Assembly: GCF_022410535.1 (NCBI RefSeq)
Contig: NZ_JAKNBL010000002.1
Location: forward strand, 124,001-188,000
Direction: 5' to 3'
Source: Pelotomaculum terephthalicicum JT
GTDB lineage: Bacteria; Bacillota; Desulfotomaculia; Desulfotomaculales; Pelotomaculaceae
Length of the DNA stretch: 64,000 nt
In this document: positions 24,963 to 34,714 of the stretch, piece after piece
Layout of the letters: each line of letters starts with the position of its first letter
How positions within the stretch are numbered: the stretch's first letter is position 1
The notes under the pieces: generated by a model
Told to the model about the DNA's origin: nothing
What the model saw: only the letters and a program-made list of their open reading frames with translations
The model's database searches: none
Made by a program: the position numbers and the translations under genes

Positions 24963-26534
24963 TTGAGCTTAAAGAAGGAAGCAATTTCCGGTTCTGAGGT
25001 AGATGAAAAGCTGGCCGCCCTGATGACCAACTCCAATGCCATCCGGGCCATCGCGTCAGCGGTGGAAGGCACCCTGGGGCCCAAGGGGCTGGACACCATG
25101 CTGGTTGATAAATTTGGAGACGTGGTAATAACAAACGATGGCGTGACGATACTAACAATGATGGAAGCCAATCACCCCGCTGCGCGGATGCTGATTAACA
25201 TAGCCAAGGCGCAGCAGGAGGAGATCGGGGACGGCACCACCACGGCCACGGTGATGGCGGGAGCGCTGGTCAGCGCCGGCTTTGAGCAGGTTGCCAAAGG
25301 GGTGCCCGTGGCGCGGGTAATTGAAGGATTGCGTGTCGGCTTGAAAAGAGCTCTTGAAGCAATGTCTGAGCAAGCCCGCCCGGTTGAAGGACTAAGCGAC
25401 CCGGCGGTCCGGCAGGTGGCGCTGGTGGCCGGACGAGAGCATGGGGATATCGCCGATCTGGTGGTGCGGGCGGCGGTGTTGGTAGGTGAGGACAAACTCA
25501 GGGATGATCCCACGTTTAAATTTTCCGATACTATTATTGCCGAAGAAGGGGCGGAAAATCAAGTTTTTATGGGCGTTATTATCAACAAGGAGCGGATGAA
25601 CCGCCAGATGCCCAAGGAACTGGAACGGGTAAAAGTGCTGGTGATTGACGATGCCCTTGAGCCGGAGGAAATTGAAGACGAGGCTTTAGGGACCGAAGCG
25701 GGATTTAGCCGTTACCTGCAACTACAAGCTGAATTTAAAGATAACATTAATAAAATAGCCGGCCTGCAAGTTGGCCTGGTTCTGGTCGATCGCGGAGTGG
25801 ACGACGCGGCTGAAGAGATTCTCACGGACAATGGCATAATGGTTGTCCAGCGGGTGTCCAACAAGGAACTGCGCAAGGCGTCGGAACTGACGGGCGCGAG
25901 AATGATCAAGCGCACCGGCCTGAAAAAGGCGGTTGATGAGCTGGAAAAATGCCTGGGTTACGCCGATAGGGTGTACAGCGATGAAAAGCTGGAACAGGTA
26001 TGGGTAATGGGCGGCAAAGGAAAGCCCATGGCAACCGTGCTGGTGGGCGCGGCCACGTCGGAGGTGGTCGGCGAAAGGGAGCGCATCGCCAAGGACGCCG
26101 CTTCTTCCGTCCAGTCCGCTATCAAGGGGGGTGTGGTCCCCGGCGGGGGGGCCATGGAACTGGCGGTGGCGCGCGAGGTGGAGAAGGTAAGAGAAGGGAT
26201 CAGGGGAATGGCTGCATACGGGGTGGATTGCGTGGTTGAAGCCTTGAAGCGGCCCATGGCGCAAATTGTGGCCAACGCCGGATTCAACCCGCTGGAGAAG
26301 CTGGGCGACGTCATTGCCGCCCAGGTGGAAACAGGCAAGCATTCCCTTGCGGTTGACTGTGACAGCGGGCAAGTTGCCGATATGGATGAACTGGGCGTTG
26401 TTGATCCGGCCAATGTGAAAATCTATGCCCTGAAAGCGGCCGGTGAAGTGGCCGAAGCCATCTTGAGAATAGACACGATCATTAAAAAACGGGAAGAAAA
26501 AGATATGCACGATAAAGACATCGTTAATCAATGA
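24963..26534 (+). CDS. Group III (archaeal-like, thermosome-type) chaperonin
   Basis: A 523-residue chaperonin that resembles the archaeal thermosome/CCT rather than GroEL. Landmarks are LGPKGLDTMLVDKFG, NDGVTIL, the ATP-binding GDGTTT at residues 89-94, a helical-protrusion-like region (about 220-260) that would act as a built-in lid, VVPGGGAMELAVA, and the C-terminal EVAEAILRIDTIIK. Such group III chaperonins are known from a few Clostridia, for example Carboxydothermus, often in the dnaK cluster. It starts at TTG 24963, 13 bases after hrcA, and should fold proteins in an ATP-dependent double ring without GroES. No groEL or groES is in this window. Confidence 0.95.
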   Translation: MSLKKEAISGSEVDEKLAALMTNSNAIRAIASAVEGTLGPKGLDTMLVDKFGDVVITNDGVTILTMMEANHPAARMLINIAKAQQEEIGDGTTTATVMAGALVSAGFEQVAKGVPVARVIEGLRVGLKRALEAMSEQARPVEGLSDPAVRQVALVAGREHGDIADLVVRAAVLVGEDKLRDDPTFKFSDTIIAEEGAENQVFMGVIINKERMNRQMPKELERVKVLVIDDALEPEEIEDEALGTEAGFSRYLQLQAEFKDNINKIAGLQVGLVLVDRGVDDAAEEILTDNGIMVVQRVSNKELRKASELTGARMIKRTGLKKAVDELEKCLGYADRVYSDEKLEQVWVMGGKGKPMATVLVGAATSEVVGERERIAKDAASSVQSAIKGGVVPGGGAMELAVAREVEKVREGIRGMAAYGVDCVVEALKRPMAQIVANAGFNPLEKLGDVIAAQVETGKHSLAVDCDSGQVADMDELGVVDPANVKIYALKAAGEVAEAILRIDTIIKKREEKDMHDKDIVNQ

Positions 26535-26540
26535 TTATGC

Positions 26541-26565
26541 AGTAGTCAGTAGTCAAAAGACAGAA
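26541..26565. repeat. Intergenic repeat, copy c (single arm)
   Basis: AGTAGTCAGTAGTCAAAAGA lies between the chaperonin gene and grpE and matches the left arm of copy a; no facing right arm is present. Confidence 0.45.
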
Positions 26566-26604
26566 TGGGAGAATGAGAATACTTTTTTGCGAGGTGTGGG
26601 TAAG

Positions 26605-27216
26605 GTGAGTCATGAAGAAGAATTTAAAGAGAACCTGGAAGTAAAAATAAATCAGCCGGAAGTGGAACCTGGTGAAACGAAGCAAAATGGAACAGACGAC
26701 GGCCCGGTAGCGGAGGACGCGGGCACAATTGAGGAGAAAAACGGGGATGGTGAGTTAGCCTCTTTACGGTCGCAATTGGAAGAGCAAAAGACGCGCGCCG
26801 ATGATTATTACAACCGCCTGGCCAGGGTGCAGGCCGACTATGAGAACTACAGGCGGAGAACCCGCCAGGAGAAAGAAGAATTCTTTAAATATGCCTCCGA
26901 GCAGCTGATCGTGGCGTTGCTGCCGGTGCTGGACAATTTCGGCAGGGCTCTGGCGGCGGAAGGTCAATCCATTGAGAGTTATAAAGCCGGAGTGGAAATG
27001 ATTTACCGGCAGCTGCAGGATGTTCTGCAAGCCGAAGGGCTGGCGGCTATTCCAGCTGTTGGTGAGCAGTTCGATCCGGCAAAGCACGAGGCGGTGCTGC
27101 AGGCAGAATCCGATGAACACCCGGACAATACGGTAATTGAGGAATTTCAACGCGGTTATTATTTAAAAGAAAAGGTAATCCGGCCGGCTATGGTCAAAGT
27201 TGCCAAATCATCTTAA
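26605..27216 (+). CDS. grpE: Co-chaperone GrpE
   Basis: GrpE is the nucleotide-exchange factor of DnaK. The product of about 203 residues has a disordered acidic N-terminus, a long coiled coil (about residues 50-100, with [16 protein letters not shown]) and the C-terminal beta domain ending [21 protein letters not shown] 26605 is chosen because GAGGTG lies at 26590-26595; TTG 26587 and GTG 26596 are possible but poorly spaced. Confidence 0.96.
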   Translation: MSHEEEFKENLEVKINQPEVEPGETKQNGTDDGPVAEDAGTIEEKNGDGELASLRSQLEEQKTRADDYYNRLARVQADYENYRRRTRQEKEEFFKYASEQLIVALLPVLDNFGRALAAEGQSIESYKAGVEMIYRQLQDVLQAEGLAAIPAVGEQFDPAKHEAVLQAESDEHPDNTVIEEFQRGYYLKEKVIRPAMVKVAKSS

Positions 27217-27275
27217 TAAATTTAGCATGGGACTTTAATAATAAAGATAAAATTATCAGGAGGTTAATAATTGAT

Positions 27276-29126
27276 ATGTCTAGGATAATAGGTATTGACC
27301 TGGGTACCACCAACTCCTGTGTGGCTGTTATGGAAGGTGGGGAAGCGGTAGTAATACCCAACGCCGAAGGGGCCAGAACAACTCCTTCCGTGGTCGGATT
27401 CTCAAAAAACGGTGAAAGACTGGTGGGGCAGGTGGCCAAACGCCAGGCTGTCAGCAACCCGGAACGTACTGTTAGTTCAATAAAACGGCACATGGGAACC
27501 GACTACAGAGTAAAGATTGACGGTAAAAACTATACCCCGCAAGAAATATCGGCGATGATTCTGCAAAAAATGAAATCAGACGCCGAAGCTTACCTGGGGA
27601 GTAAAGTCGATCAGGCTGTCATCACGGTGCCGGCTTATTTCAGTGACTCCCAGCGCCAGGCGACCAAGGACGCGGGCAAGATCGCCGGCCTGGAAGTGCT
27701 CAGGATTATCAACGAACCTACAGCCGCCGCGCTCGCTTATGGTTTGGATAAGGGAGAAGAGCAGACGGTGCTGGTGTTTGACTTGGGCGGCGGCACTTTT
27801 GACGTTTCCATTCTGGAACTGGGCGACGGCGTGTTTGAAGTTAAGGCGACCAGCGGCAACAACCGCCTGGGCGGCGATGATTTTGACGAGCGGGTTATTG
27901 ATTTTCTGGCGGACGAGTTTAAAAAAGAAACCGGAATAGACCTGCGCAACGATAAGATGGCTATGCAGCGTTTGAATGAAGCAGCCGAAAAGGCTAAAAT
28001 CGAACTGTCCGGCGTTGCCACCACCAATATCAATCTGCCTTTTATCACCGCCGACGCCGGCGGGCCCAAACACTTGGACGTAAATTTAACCAGGGCTAAA
28101 TTTGAAGAATTGACCGCCGATTTGATCGAGAAGACGATGAGCCCTACCCGCCAGGCCATGTCCGACGCCGGGTTGCAGCCCAAGGACATCGACAAGATCC
28201 TATTGGTGGGCGGTTCAACCAGAATACCCGCGGTGCAGGAAGCCATACGCAAGTATTTGGGCAAGGAGCCGCATAAAGGGATTAACCCGGACGAGTGTGT
28301 TTCGTTGGGTGCCGCTATTCAGGGAGGAGTCCTGGGGGGAGAGGTTAAGGATGTGCTGCTGCTGGATGTGACGCCGCTTTCCCTCGGTATTGAGACATTA
28401 GGCGGGGTATTTACCAGGCTGATCGACCGCAACACGACCATCCCCACCGCCAAGAGCCAGATCTTTTCCACTGCGGCGGACGGCCAGACTTCGGTTGAGA
28501 TACATGTACTCCAAGGCGAGCGCCAGATGGCGGGGGACAACAAGACGCTGGGCCGTTTCACCCTCACCGGTATTCCGCCCGCGCCCAGGGGTGTGCCGCA
28601 AATCGAGGTAAAATTCGATATTGACGTCAACGGTATTGTCAACGTGTCCGCCAAGGATATGGGGACAGGCAAGGAACAGAGTATGACCATAACCGCCTCC
28701 ACTAACCTGAACGATAAAGAAATTGATCAAATGGTGAAGAACGCCGAAAAATACGCCGAGGAAGACACCAAACGCAAAGAAGAAGTGGAGACCCGCAACC
28801 AGGCCGACAGTATGGTCTACCAGGCTGAAAAAACTATTAAGGACTTCAAGGATAAGGCCGACGCGGCCGCCGTTGAAAAATTGCAGAAGGCCACTGACGA
28901 ATTAAAAGAAGCCATGAAGGGCGGCGACATAGCATCCATTAAAGCGAAACTGGAAGCTATCACCGGACCGCTTTATGAACTGACTGCTTCTATGTACCAA
29001 AATACCGGTCAGGATCAGGCACAAGCCGGTAATGCCGGCGCCGGCGCCGGCTACGCCGGTGGCGGCGGCCAGGGCGATAAAGATAATGTGGTGGACGCGG
29101 ATTTTGAAGTAAAGGAAGATAAATAA
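27276..29126 (+). CDS. dnaK: Chaperone DnaK (Hsp70)
   Basis: A 616-residue Hsp70 with the phosphate-1 motif [15 protein letters not shown] at the N-terminus, [25 protein letters not shown], a substrate-binding domain and a C-terminal Gly/Ala-rich tail ending [11 protein letters not shown]. Start ATG 27276 follows AGGAGG. It sits between grpE and dnaJ under CIRCE control, and a hairpin downstream may reduce read-through to dnaJ. Confidence 0.99.
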   Translation: MSRIIGIDLGTTNSCVAVMEGGEAVVIPNAEGARTTPSVVGFSKNGERLVGQVAKRQAVSNPERTVSSIKRHMGTDYRVKIDGKNYTPQEISAMILQKMKSDAEAYLGSKVDQAVITVPAYFSDSQRQATKDAGKIAGLEVLRIINEPTAAALAYGLDKGEEQTVLVFDLGGGTFDVSILELGDGVFEVKATSGNNRLGGDDFDERVIDFLADEFKKETGIDLRNDKMAMQRLNEAAEKAKIELSGVATTNINLPFITADAGGPKHLDVNLTRAKFEELTADLIEKTMSPTRQAMSDAGLQPKDIDKILLVGGSTRIPAVQEAIRKYLGKEPHKGINPDECVSLGAAIQGGVLGGEVKDVLLLDVTPLSLGIETLGGVFTRLIDRNTTIPTAKSQIFSTAADGQTSVEIHVLQGERQMAGDNKTLGRFTLTGIPPAPRGVPQIEVKFDIDVNGIVNVSAKDMGTGKEQSMTITASTNLNDKEIDQMVKNAEKYAEEDTKRKEEVETRNQADSMVYQAEKTIKDFKDKADAAAVEKLQKATDELKEAMKGGDIASIKAKLEAITGPLYELTASMYQNTGQDQAQAGNAGAGAGYAGGGGQGDKDNVVDADFEVKEDK

Positions 29127-29181
29127 AAAAATAGCCAATATAATTTTTATATTATAATATATAAGTTAAGGAAACCTTTTG

Positions 29182-29210
29182 AGGGGAATTTCGGTTCCCC
29201 TTTCCTTTGT
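29182..29210 (+). terminator. Attenuating hairpin between dnaK and dnaJ
   Basis: AGGGGAA (29182-29188) pairs with TTCCCCT (29195-29201), followed by TTCCTTTGTTTT. It would lower expression of dnaJ and the downstream genes relative to dnaK. Confidence 0.65.
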
Positions 29211-29235
29211 TTTAGTATATTAAGGTGGTGGATAG

Positions 29236-30357
29236 ATGGCTAAGCGTGACTACTATGAGGTACTTGGCGTATCCAAAGATGCGACCACTGACGAGATAAA
29301 AAAAGCTTACCGTAAACTTGCGCGCCAGTATCACCCGGACGCAAATCCGGGTGACCAGAACGCGGAGGCCAAGTTTAAAGAGATCAACGAAGCTTATGTC
29401 GTTTTGTGTGATCCTGATAAAAGGGCTGGTTACGATCACTTTGGCCACGCTGATGCCAACGGTCAGGGCTTTGGCGGCTTTGGCGGGGGTTTTGGAGATT
29501 TAGGCGGTTTTGGCGATATCTTTGATATTTTTTTTGGTGGCGGCGGACGCAGGCGCACCGGCCCGGAAAGAGGTTCCGACATCCGGACGGATATGGAAAT
29601 TAGCTTAAAAGACGCCGCTTTCGGTATGGAGCGCGAGATAAAGGTGCCGCGCGTGGAAACCTGCAGCACCTGCGGCGGCAGCAGGGCGGCGGCGGGCAGC
29701 AAGCCCCAGACCTGCCCGACATGCGGCGGCGCGGGCCAAGTGCAGTATTCTCAGAACACTCCCTTCGGGCGTGTTGTTCAGTCGCGCACTTGCGACCGCT
29801 GCGGCGGCGCCGGCAAGATTATCGACAAACCCTGTCCCACCTGCCGGGGCACCGGCCAGGTGCGCAAGACGCGCAGCATCAAGATCAACGTGCCGCCCGG
29901 AGTGGACAGCGGTTCCCGCCTCCGCCTGGCGGGCGAGGGCGAAGCCGGTTCGCGGGGCGGCCCGCCTGGTGATCTCTATGTATATATTCACGTCAAGCCG
30001 CACCGTGTTTTTAAGCGCGAAGGCGATGACTTGATTTGTGAAATACCGGTTTCATTCGCCCAGGCGGCGCTGGGTGACGAGTTAGATGTCCCGACTCTGA
30101 ACGGCAAAGCCAAGTTAAAAATTCCTGAAGGCACTCAATCAGGCACTGTTTTTCGTATTAAAGGCAAAGGTATCCCCCATATCAACGGTTATGGCCAGGG
30201 AGATCAGCACGTGCGAGTTAAAGTGATTACTCCCACCAAGCTCAATGACAGGCAGAAGGAATTGTTAAAAGAATTCAACAGCATCGACAGCGAGCGCCGG
30301 CACGCTTCAGGCGATAAAAGTTTTTTTGAAAAAATGAAAGATGCTTTTATGGGGTAA
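29236..30357 (+). CDS. dnaJ: Chaperone DnaJ (Hsp40)
   Basis: A 373-residue type I Hsp40: J domain with the HPD motif (about residues 1-70), a long Gly/Phe region, four zinc-finger repeats ([32 protein letters not shown]) and the C-terminal substrate domain. The first finger ends GGSR instead of the usual GxG, a minor variation. It stimulates DnaK ATPase activity. ATG 29236 follows AAGGTGGTGG. Confidence 0.98.
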   Translation: MAKRDYYEVLGVSKDATTDEIKKAYRKLARQYHPDANPGDQNAEAKFKEINEAYVVLCDPDKRAGYDHFGHADANGQGFGGFGGGFGDLGGFGDIFDIFFGGGGRRRTGPERGSDIRTDMEISLKDAAFGMEREIKVPRVETCSTCGGSRAAAGSKPQTCPTCGGAGQVQYSQNTPFGRVVQSRTCDRCGGAGKIIDKPCPTCRGTGQVRKTRSIKINVPPGVDSGSRLRLAGEGEAGSRGGPPGDLYVYIHVKPHRVFKREGDDLICEIPVSFAQAALGDELDVPTLNGKAKLKIPEGTQSGTVFRIKGKGIPHINGYGQGDQHVRVKVITPTKLNDRQKELLKEFNSIDSERRHASGDKSFFEKMKDAFMG

Positions 30358-30378
30358 AATAACAAGGGAGATAAATGC

Positions 30379-31302
30379 GTGGACTGGCTGGAAATTACTG
30401 TTCGCACTTTGCCCGGCACGGTTGAAGCGGTGGCCGGATTATTCGAAGAGTTGAAAAGCGGCGGCGTGGTTATTGAAGATCCTGCTGTTATCCTCAGGTA
30501 TGCCGCGGAAACCCACCCTGATGAGTGGGGTATTCCCGGAACAGTGTCCGGGCACAGTTGGCCGCTGGTCAAGTCTTATTTCCCGGCGGATCAGGATTTG
30601 GACCGCAGGCTTTGTGATTTCCGCCAGGCTTTAGAGCGGCTGGCGCTAAGTCCGGCGCCGGAAGTAAGCACCCGCCGGGTCGCCGACGAAGACTGGGCCA
30701 ATGCCTGGCGCGCTTACTATAAACCGGTGCGGGCGGGCCAACGGCTGGTGGTCAAACCTTGCTGGGAAGAGTGGAACCGTAAAGAAGGCGATCTGGTTAT
30801 AGAAATGGAGCCAGGCATGGCATTCGGCTGCGGCACGCACAGCACTACTTTGTTATGCCTGCGTTTATTGGAGAGGCATGTCCGCAGCGGCGCCACGGTT
30901 TACGACGTGGGCACCGGTTCCGGTATTCTGGCGGTGGCCGCCGCCAAGCTGGGCGCCGGCCGGGTGACGGCCACGGATCTGGATGAAACAGCCTGCCGGG
31001 TGGCTTTGGAAAACGTTGCCAGGAATCAGGTCGCTGGAATAGTCCGTGTTGTTCAAGGCAACCTGCTGGACTTGGTGGAAGGTCAGGCCGACCTGATCGT
31101 GTCGAATATTATCGCCGATGTGATCATTAGTTTAGCCCCGTACGCTTCAAGGGCGCTGGTTCCGGGCGGCGTATTGATCGCCTCGGGAATCATCCGCGGC
31201 CGCGCTGCAGAGGTGCACGCCGCCATGGAAGCGTACGGACTGGCTGTCCGCGACCAGTTGGGTGAGGGTCATTGGGTGGCCTTTGTGGGAGAGAAATGTT
31301 AG
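30379..31302 (+). CDS. prmA: Ribosomal protein L11 methyltransferase
   Basis: A 307-residue SAM-dependent enzyme that trimethylates ribosomal protein L11. It has an N-terminal L11-recognition domain and a Rossmann methyltransferase domain with motif I VYDVGTGSGILAVAA (near residue 175), preceded by MAFGCGTHSTT, and the NPPY-like segment SNIIADVI. GTG 30379 is read behind GGGAG. It continues the dnaJ cluster, as in other Firmicutes. Confidence 0.95.
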   Translation: MDWLEITVRTLPGTVEAVAGLFEELKSGGVVIEDPAVILRYAAETHPDEWGIPGTVSGHSWPLVKSYFPADQDLDRRLCDFRQALERLALSPAPEVSTRRVADEDWANAWRAYYKPVRAGQRLVVKPCWEEWNRKEGDLVIEMEPGMAFGCGTHSTTLLCLRLLERHVRSGATVYDVGTGSGILAVAAAKLGAGRVTATDLDETACRVALENVARNQVAGIVRVVQGNLLDLVEGQADLIVSNIIADVIISLAPYASRALVPGGVLIASGIIRGRAAEVHAAMEAYGLAVRDQLGEGHWVAFVGEKC

Positions 31303-31303
31303 G

Positions 31304-32053
31304 ATGAAGCTGTCCCATTTTTTCGTGGCGCCAAATCAAATAAGAGAAGGCCGGGTTGTCTTAAGCGGAACCGATGCGGTCCACATCGCCAAGGTGCTTC
31401 GTTTAGGTGCCGGTGGTAGAATTGTTTTGTCTGACGGGAAGGGTAAATCGTATTTGGCGGTGTTGGAACAGGTCGACAAGAAAGATGTTTCCTGTACGAT
31501 TGAAAAGGAGTTCGCCGCGGCGCCCCCAGACTTGCCGAAGGTTACTTTGGTGCAGGGTATCCCCAAAAGTGACAAGATGGATTTAATCATTCAGAAAGGC
31601 ACCGAGTTGGGATTGAATGGATTGATTCCTCTGTTGAGCGAGCGGGTGGTGGTTAAGCTGGAAGGGGACAAACAGCTTAAACGGTGGGAGCGCTGGCGGA
31701 GAATAGCCCTTGAAGCGGCTAAACAATGCCGGCGTCCGGATATCCCGGAAATCAGCGGGCCTAAAAGCTGGGAACAGGTGCTGGGCGCCTTGCCGGCGGA
31801 AGCTGTGGCGTTGATGCCGTGGGAAGAGGAAAAAGCGGAGTCGTTGAAGGGTTTTTTGCAGTACGGCAAGCCGCCGGTGGAGATATACGTTTTTATCGGT
31901 CCGGAAGGAGGTTTTTCTGCCGGGGAGGTGGAGCGCGCACGGCTGCATGGTGTCCGCCCGGTAACTTTGGGGCCGCGGATCTTGCGCACTGAAACCGCGG
32001 GTCTGGCTGTTTTGACGATGATTCTTTACCAGTGGGGCGATCTTGGGGGATGA
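31304..32053 (+). CDS. rsmE: 16S rRNA m3U1498 methyltransferase RsmE
   Basis: A 249-residue SPOUT-class enzyme that methylates U1498 of 16S rRNA. It has a PUA-like N-terminal domain starting MKLSHFFV and a C-terminal knot with IGPEGGFSAGEVERA and LGPRILRTETAGLAVL, both diagnostic. ATG 31304 begins one base after the prmA stop codon; an upstream in-frame GTG is inside prmA and is rejected. Confidence 0.96.
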   Translation: MKLSHFFVAPNQIREGRVVLSGTDAVHIAKVLRLGAGGRIVLSDGKGKSYLAVLEQVDKKDVSCTIEKEFAAAPPDLPKVTLVQGIPKSDKMDLIIQKGTELGLNGLIPLLSERVVVKLEGDKQLKRWERWRRIALEAAKQCRRPDIPEISGPKSWEQVLGALPAEAVALMPWEEEKAESLKGFLQYGKPPVEIYVFIGPEGGFSAGEVERARLHGVRPVTLGPRILRTETAGLAVLTMILYQWGDLGG

Positions 32054-32057
32054 TTAA

Positions 32058-33368
32058 GTGAAGGGTGAACGGGTGGCCATAACCACCTTGGGCTGTAAGG
32101 TCAACCAGTACGAGTCAGCCGTGCTGGCGGGGACTTTCCGTGATCGGGGCTACCGCCTGGTGGAATTTGAGGAAGAAGCTGATATTTACATAATCAATAC
32201 TTGTACGGTAACACATCTGGGTGACCGCAAGTCCAGGCAATTGATCCGCCGCGCCGCCAGGACCAATCCCGGCGCGTTGATTGCCGTCACCGGTTGTTAC
32301 GCCCAGGTTTCCCCGGAGGAGGTCCTGGCGATACCTGGTGTGGATCTGGTGGTAGGCACGAAGGACAGGACAAAATTGGTGGAACTGGTGGAAACCGCGG
32401 AGAAGGGTCTTATGCCTGTAAATGCGGTCAGCAGTTTAGAAAACGATGGTGAGTTTGAAGAGATTCCGGCGCTGCCTCTTCAGGAAAGAACCCGCGCCTA
32501 CTTAAAGATTCAGGACGGCTGCAATAATTTTTGCACATATTGTATTGTTCCGTATGCCAGAGGGTCGCTGCGCAGCAGGCGCCCGGAAAGAATATTGGAA
32601 ATGGCCCGCGAGCTGACAGCTGCGGGATATAAGGAAATCGTACTTACAGGTATTCACACCGGCTCTTACGGTGAGGACCTGGCGGACGGTGTCACCCTGG
32701 CCGGACTGTTGAACAGGCTGGTATTGATACCGGGTTTGTCAAGAGTGCGCCTGAGTTCGCTAGAACCAAATGATATTACCCCGGAGTTGGTGGAAATTCT
32801 GGCCGGCTCCCCTGTTTTTTGCCGGCATTTACATATTCCGCTGCAAAGCGGCGATGATCAGGTGCTGCGGAGAATGGGCAGGCGCTACACGGCCGGGGAA
32901 TATACCCGCCTGGTGAATGTTTTGCGGGAGAATATTCCCGGTTTGGGTCTGACCACTGATGTGATGGCCGGATTCCCGGGAGAGACAGATGAATGTTATA
33001 ACAATACTTACCGGCTATTGAAGAAAAGTTCGTTTAGCAAATTGCATGTTTTTAAATATTCGCCCCGCCCGGGTACGCCTGCGGCCGGTTTTACCGGCCA
33101 GATTGAACCGGCGGTTAAAGAAGCGCGCAGCCGCAAGCTAATCGGACTGGGCGGCCAGATGGCGGCCGGCTTTGCTGCCTCATTGCTGGGACAGGTGCTG
33201 GAAGTGCTGGTTGAGCGGCAGTATCAGGAAGAAGCCGGGTTGTATGAAGGTCTCACGGATAATTACGTGCGGGCGCTTTTTCCCGGGAGCAGGGAACTGA
33301 TTGGGTCGATAGTGAAAGTAAAGGCTGAAGAAGTCCGGGGTGCTGCCATAAAAGGCAGGATTGTTTGA
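32058..33368 (+). CDS. mtaB: tRNA t6A37 methylthiotransferase MtaB
   Basis: MtaB converts t6A37 to ms2t6A in tRNA. The 436-residue product has the UPF0004 domain with three Fe-S cysteines (LGCKVN, INTCTVT, VTGCYAQ), the radical SAM motif C-x3-C-x2-C (DGCNNFCTYCIVP), and a C-terminal TRAM-like region. The TLGCKVNQYES start identifies MtaB rather than MiaB or RimO. GTG 32058 lies four bases after rsmE. Confidence 0.96.
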   Translation: MKGERVAITTLGCKVNQYESAVLAGTFRDRGYRLVEFEEEADIYIINTCTVTHLGDRKSRQLIRRAARTNPGALIAVTGCYAQVSPEEVLAIPGVDLVVGTKDRTKLVELVETAEKGLMPVNAVSSLENDGEFEEIPALPLQERTRAYLKIQDGCNNFCTYCIVPYARGSLRSRRPERILEMARELTAAGYKEIVLTGIHTGSYGEDLADGVTLAGLLNRLVLIPGLSRVRLSSLEPNDITPELVEILAGSPVFCRHLHIPLQSGDDQVLRRMGRRYTAGEYTRLVNVLRENIPGLGLTTDVMAGFPGETDECYNNTYRLLKKSSFSKLHVFKYSPRPGTPAAGFTGQIEPAVKEARSRKLIGLGGQMAAGFAASLLGQVLEVLVERQYQEEAGLYEGLTDNYVRALFPGSRELIGSIVKVKAEEVRGAAIKGRIV

Positions 33369-33460
33369 GCGCTAAGCAGGATTTATTTTCTTGGTGTTGA
33401 ATAATAATAATGTTATATGTCTTTTTTTATGTCATTTCTCTCCAGGGAGGAGGTGGTTAA

Positions 33461-33805
33461 GTGCAGGATTGCATTTTTTGTAAAATTATTAACAAGGAGA
33501 TACCTGCAGAAGTTGTGTATGAAGACGACTTTGTCATGGCATTTAAGGATCTTAAGCCAGAGGCGCCTGCCCACCTGTTGTTAATTCCGAAAAAGCACAT
33601 TCCCACCTTCTTTGATTTAAAAGAAGAAGACGCTGAGATAATGGGCCGGATTCAGCTGGCGGCGGGACGTATTGTCCGTGAGTTGGGGCTTGCCGACCGT
33701 GGTTTTAGACTGGTCAGCAACTGCGGCCGTGACGCGGAACAGCTTGTGATGCATATCCACTATCACCTCCTGGCAGGAAGACCGCTAACATGGCCTCCCG
33801 GTTAA
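33461..33805 (+). CDS. HIT-family nucleotide-binding hydrolase
   Basis: A 114-residue histidine-triad protein (Hint branch) that hydrolyses phosphoramidates of purine nucleotides. It begins CIFCKIINKEIPAEVVYED and ends with the triad HIHYH (HxHxH) followed by LLAGR. Two N-terminal cysteines (CIFC) may take part in zinc binding. GTG 33461 lies behind GGGAGGAGGTGG. Order mtaB-HIT-rpsU is the usual one. Confidence 0.95.
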   Translation: MQDCIFCKIINKEIPAEVVYEDDFVMAFKDLKPEAPAHLLLIPKKHIPTFFDLKEEDAEIMGRIQLAAGRIVRELGLADRGFRLVSNCGRDAEQLVMHIHYHLLAGRPLTWPPG

Positions 33806-33860
33806 AACACGCCCCTAAAATCCCGTTAGGACATGCCTAAATCACTGCTTAAATCACTGG

Positions 33861-33889
33861 TTGACTGCCAACATGCCCTGCTGTATAAT
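33861..33889 (+). promoter_or_regulatory. Predicted sigma-A promoter of rpsU
   Basis: TTGACT (33861-33866), a 17-bp spacer and a consensus TATAAT (33884-33889), about 87 bases before the rpsU start. Confidence 0.8.
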
Positions 33890-33975
33890 GAGAAAGTGTT
33901 TTCGCGTATAGTAAGATCTTCATATATAGATAGAGTTTATGGCTCCATGGTTATTGCGGAGGGAGGGAGAGTATA

Positions 33976-34152
33976 GTGGCTGAAGTAAAGGTTGGTAAAA
34001 ATGAAACACTTGACAGCGCCCTCCGGCGCTTCAAACGGTCGTGCCAGAAAGCCGGTGTATTGGCCGAAGCAAGAAAACATGAACATTATGAGAAACCTAG
34101 CGTTAAAAGAAAAAAGAAATCTGAAGCGGCGAGAAAAAGGAGATTTCACTAA
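33976..34152 (+). CDS. rpsU: 30S ribosomal protein S21
   Basis: A 58-residue, very basic protein that reads [19 protein letters not shown] onward, the standard S21 N-terminus, with a C-terminal Lys/Arg tail. S21 helps position mRNA for initiation on the 30S subunit. GTG 33976 follows GGGAGGGAGAG. It has its own promoter and a strong terminator, so it is expressed alone. The yqeY gene that often follows rpsU is missing; a repeat element lies there instead. Confidence 0.97.
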   Translation: MAEVKVGKNETLDSALRRFKRSCQKAGVLAEARKHEHYEKPSVKRKKKSEAARKRRFH

Positions 34153-34173
34153 TAAATATAAACCGATAACAAG

Positions 34174-34203
34174 ACGCCCGGCTATTGTGCCGGGCGTTTT
34201 TGC
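34174..34203 (+). terminator. Intrinsic terminator after rpsU
   Basis: The 9-bp GC-rich stem ACGCCCGGC (34174-34182) / GCCGGGCGT (34189-34197) with a TTTTTGC tail. Confidence 0.93.
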
Positions 34204-34204
34204 T

Positions 34205-34336
34205 TCAGGAGTCAGGAGTCAGAAAAAAGGAGACAGAAAACAGGAATCAGGAAACAGGAATCAGAGTAAGAGTAATAAGAGAAAGGCTTGATGTTTTAAA
34301 ATATTCTGAATGCTGACGCCTGACTCCTGAATACTT
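34205..34336. repeat. Intergenic facing-arm repeat, copy d
   Basis: The left arm TCAGGAGTCAGGAGTCAGAA starts two bases after the rpsU terminator tail. It is followed by degenerate (A)CAGGAATCAG units and faces a right arm CTGACTCCTGAATACTT. Confidence 0.65.
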
Positions 34337-34418
34337 AATGTTTTTGATTGGTTTGTTTTCCATTTAATAGTAATCTATTCCCCTCTATTTGCATAAAATC
34401 TTGCAGGAGGGGATTTTT

Positions 34419-34700
34419 TTGGCTTGGCGTGATTTGAGAAAGAAATTAAAAAGGCAGTTCTCGGAATTCCTTGAATTACCCGGTGACGTGATGCTGGATT
34501 TGCCTAAAATTGTTCTATTCGGTAATGTTCAGCTGCAAATCGAAAATCATCATGGGATAATCGAATATACTGCGAATACTGTCCGGATAGCCACCGGTGA
34601 AGGTGAGGTGGCAATAAAAGGGGAGAATCTGATACTGCGTAATTTGCTGCCGGACGAGTTGCATATAGAAGGGAAAATCCGTTCTTTGAGTTTTGATTAA
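34419..34700 (+). CDS. yqfC: Sporulation protein YqfC
   Basis: A 93-residue YabP-superfamily protein of the sigma-E regulon. The core GDVMLDLPKIVLFGNVQLQIENHHGI is typical of YqfC. TTG 34419 follows CAGGAGGGG (34403-34411) and gives the normal family length; TTG 34389 upstream is rejected. It is immediately followed by yqfD, its usual partner. Confidence 0.93.
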   Translation: MAWRDLRKKLKRQFSEFLELPGDVMLDLPKIVLFGNVQLQIENHHGIIEYTANTVRIATGEGEVAIKGENLILRNLLPDELHIEGKIRSLSFD

Positions 34701-34714
34701 CGGGGGTTAAGACC

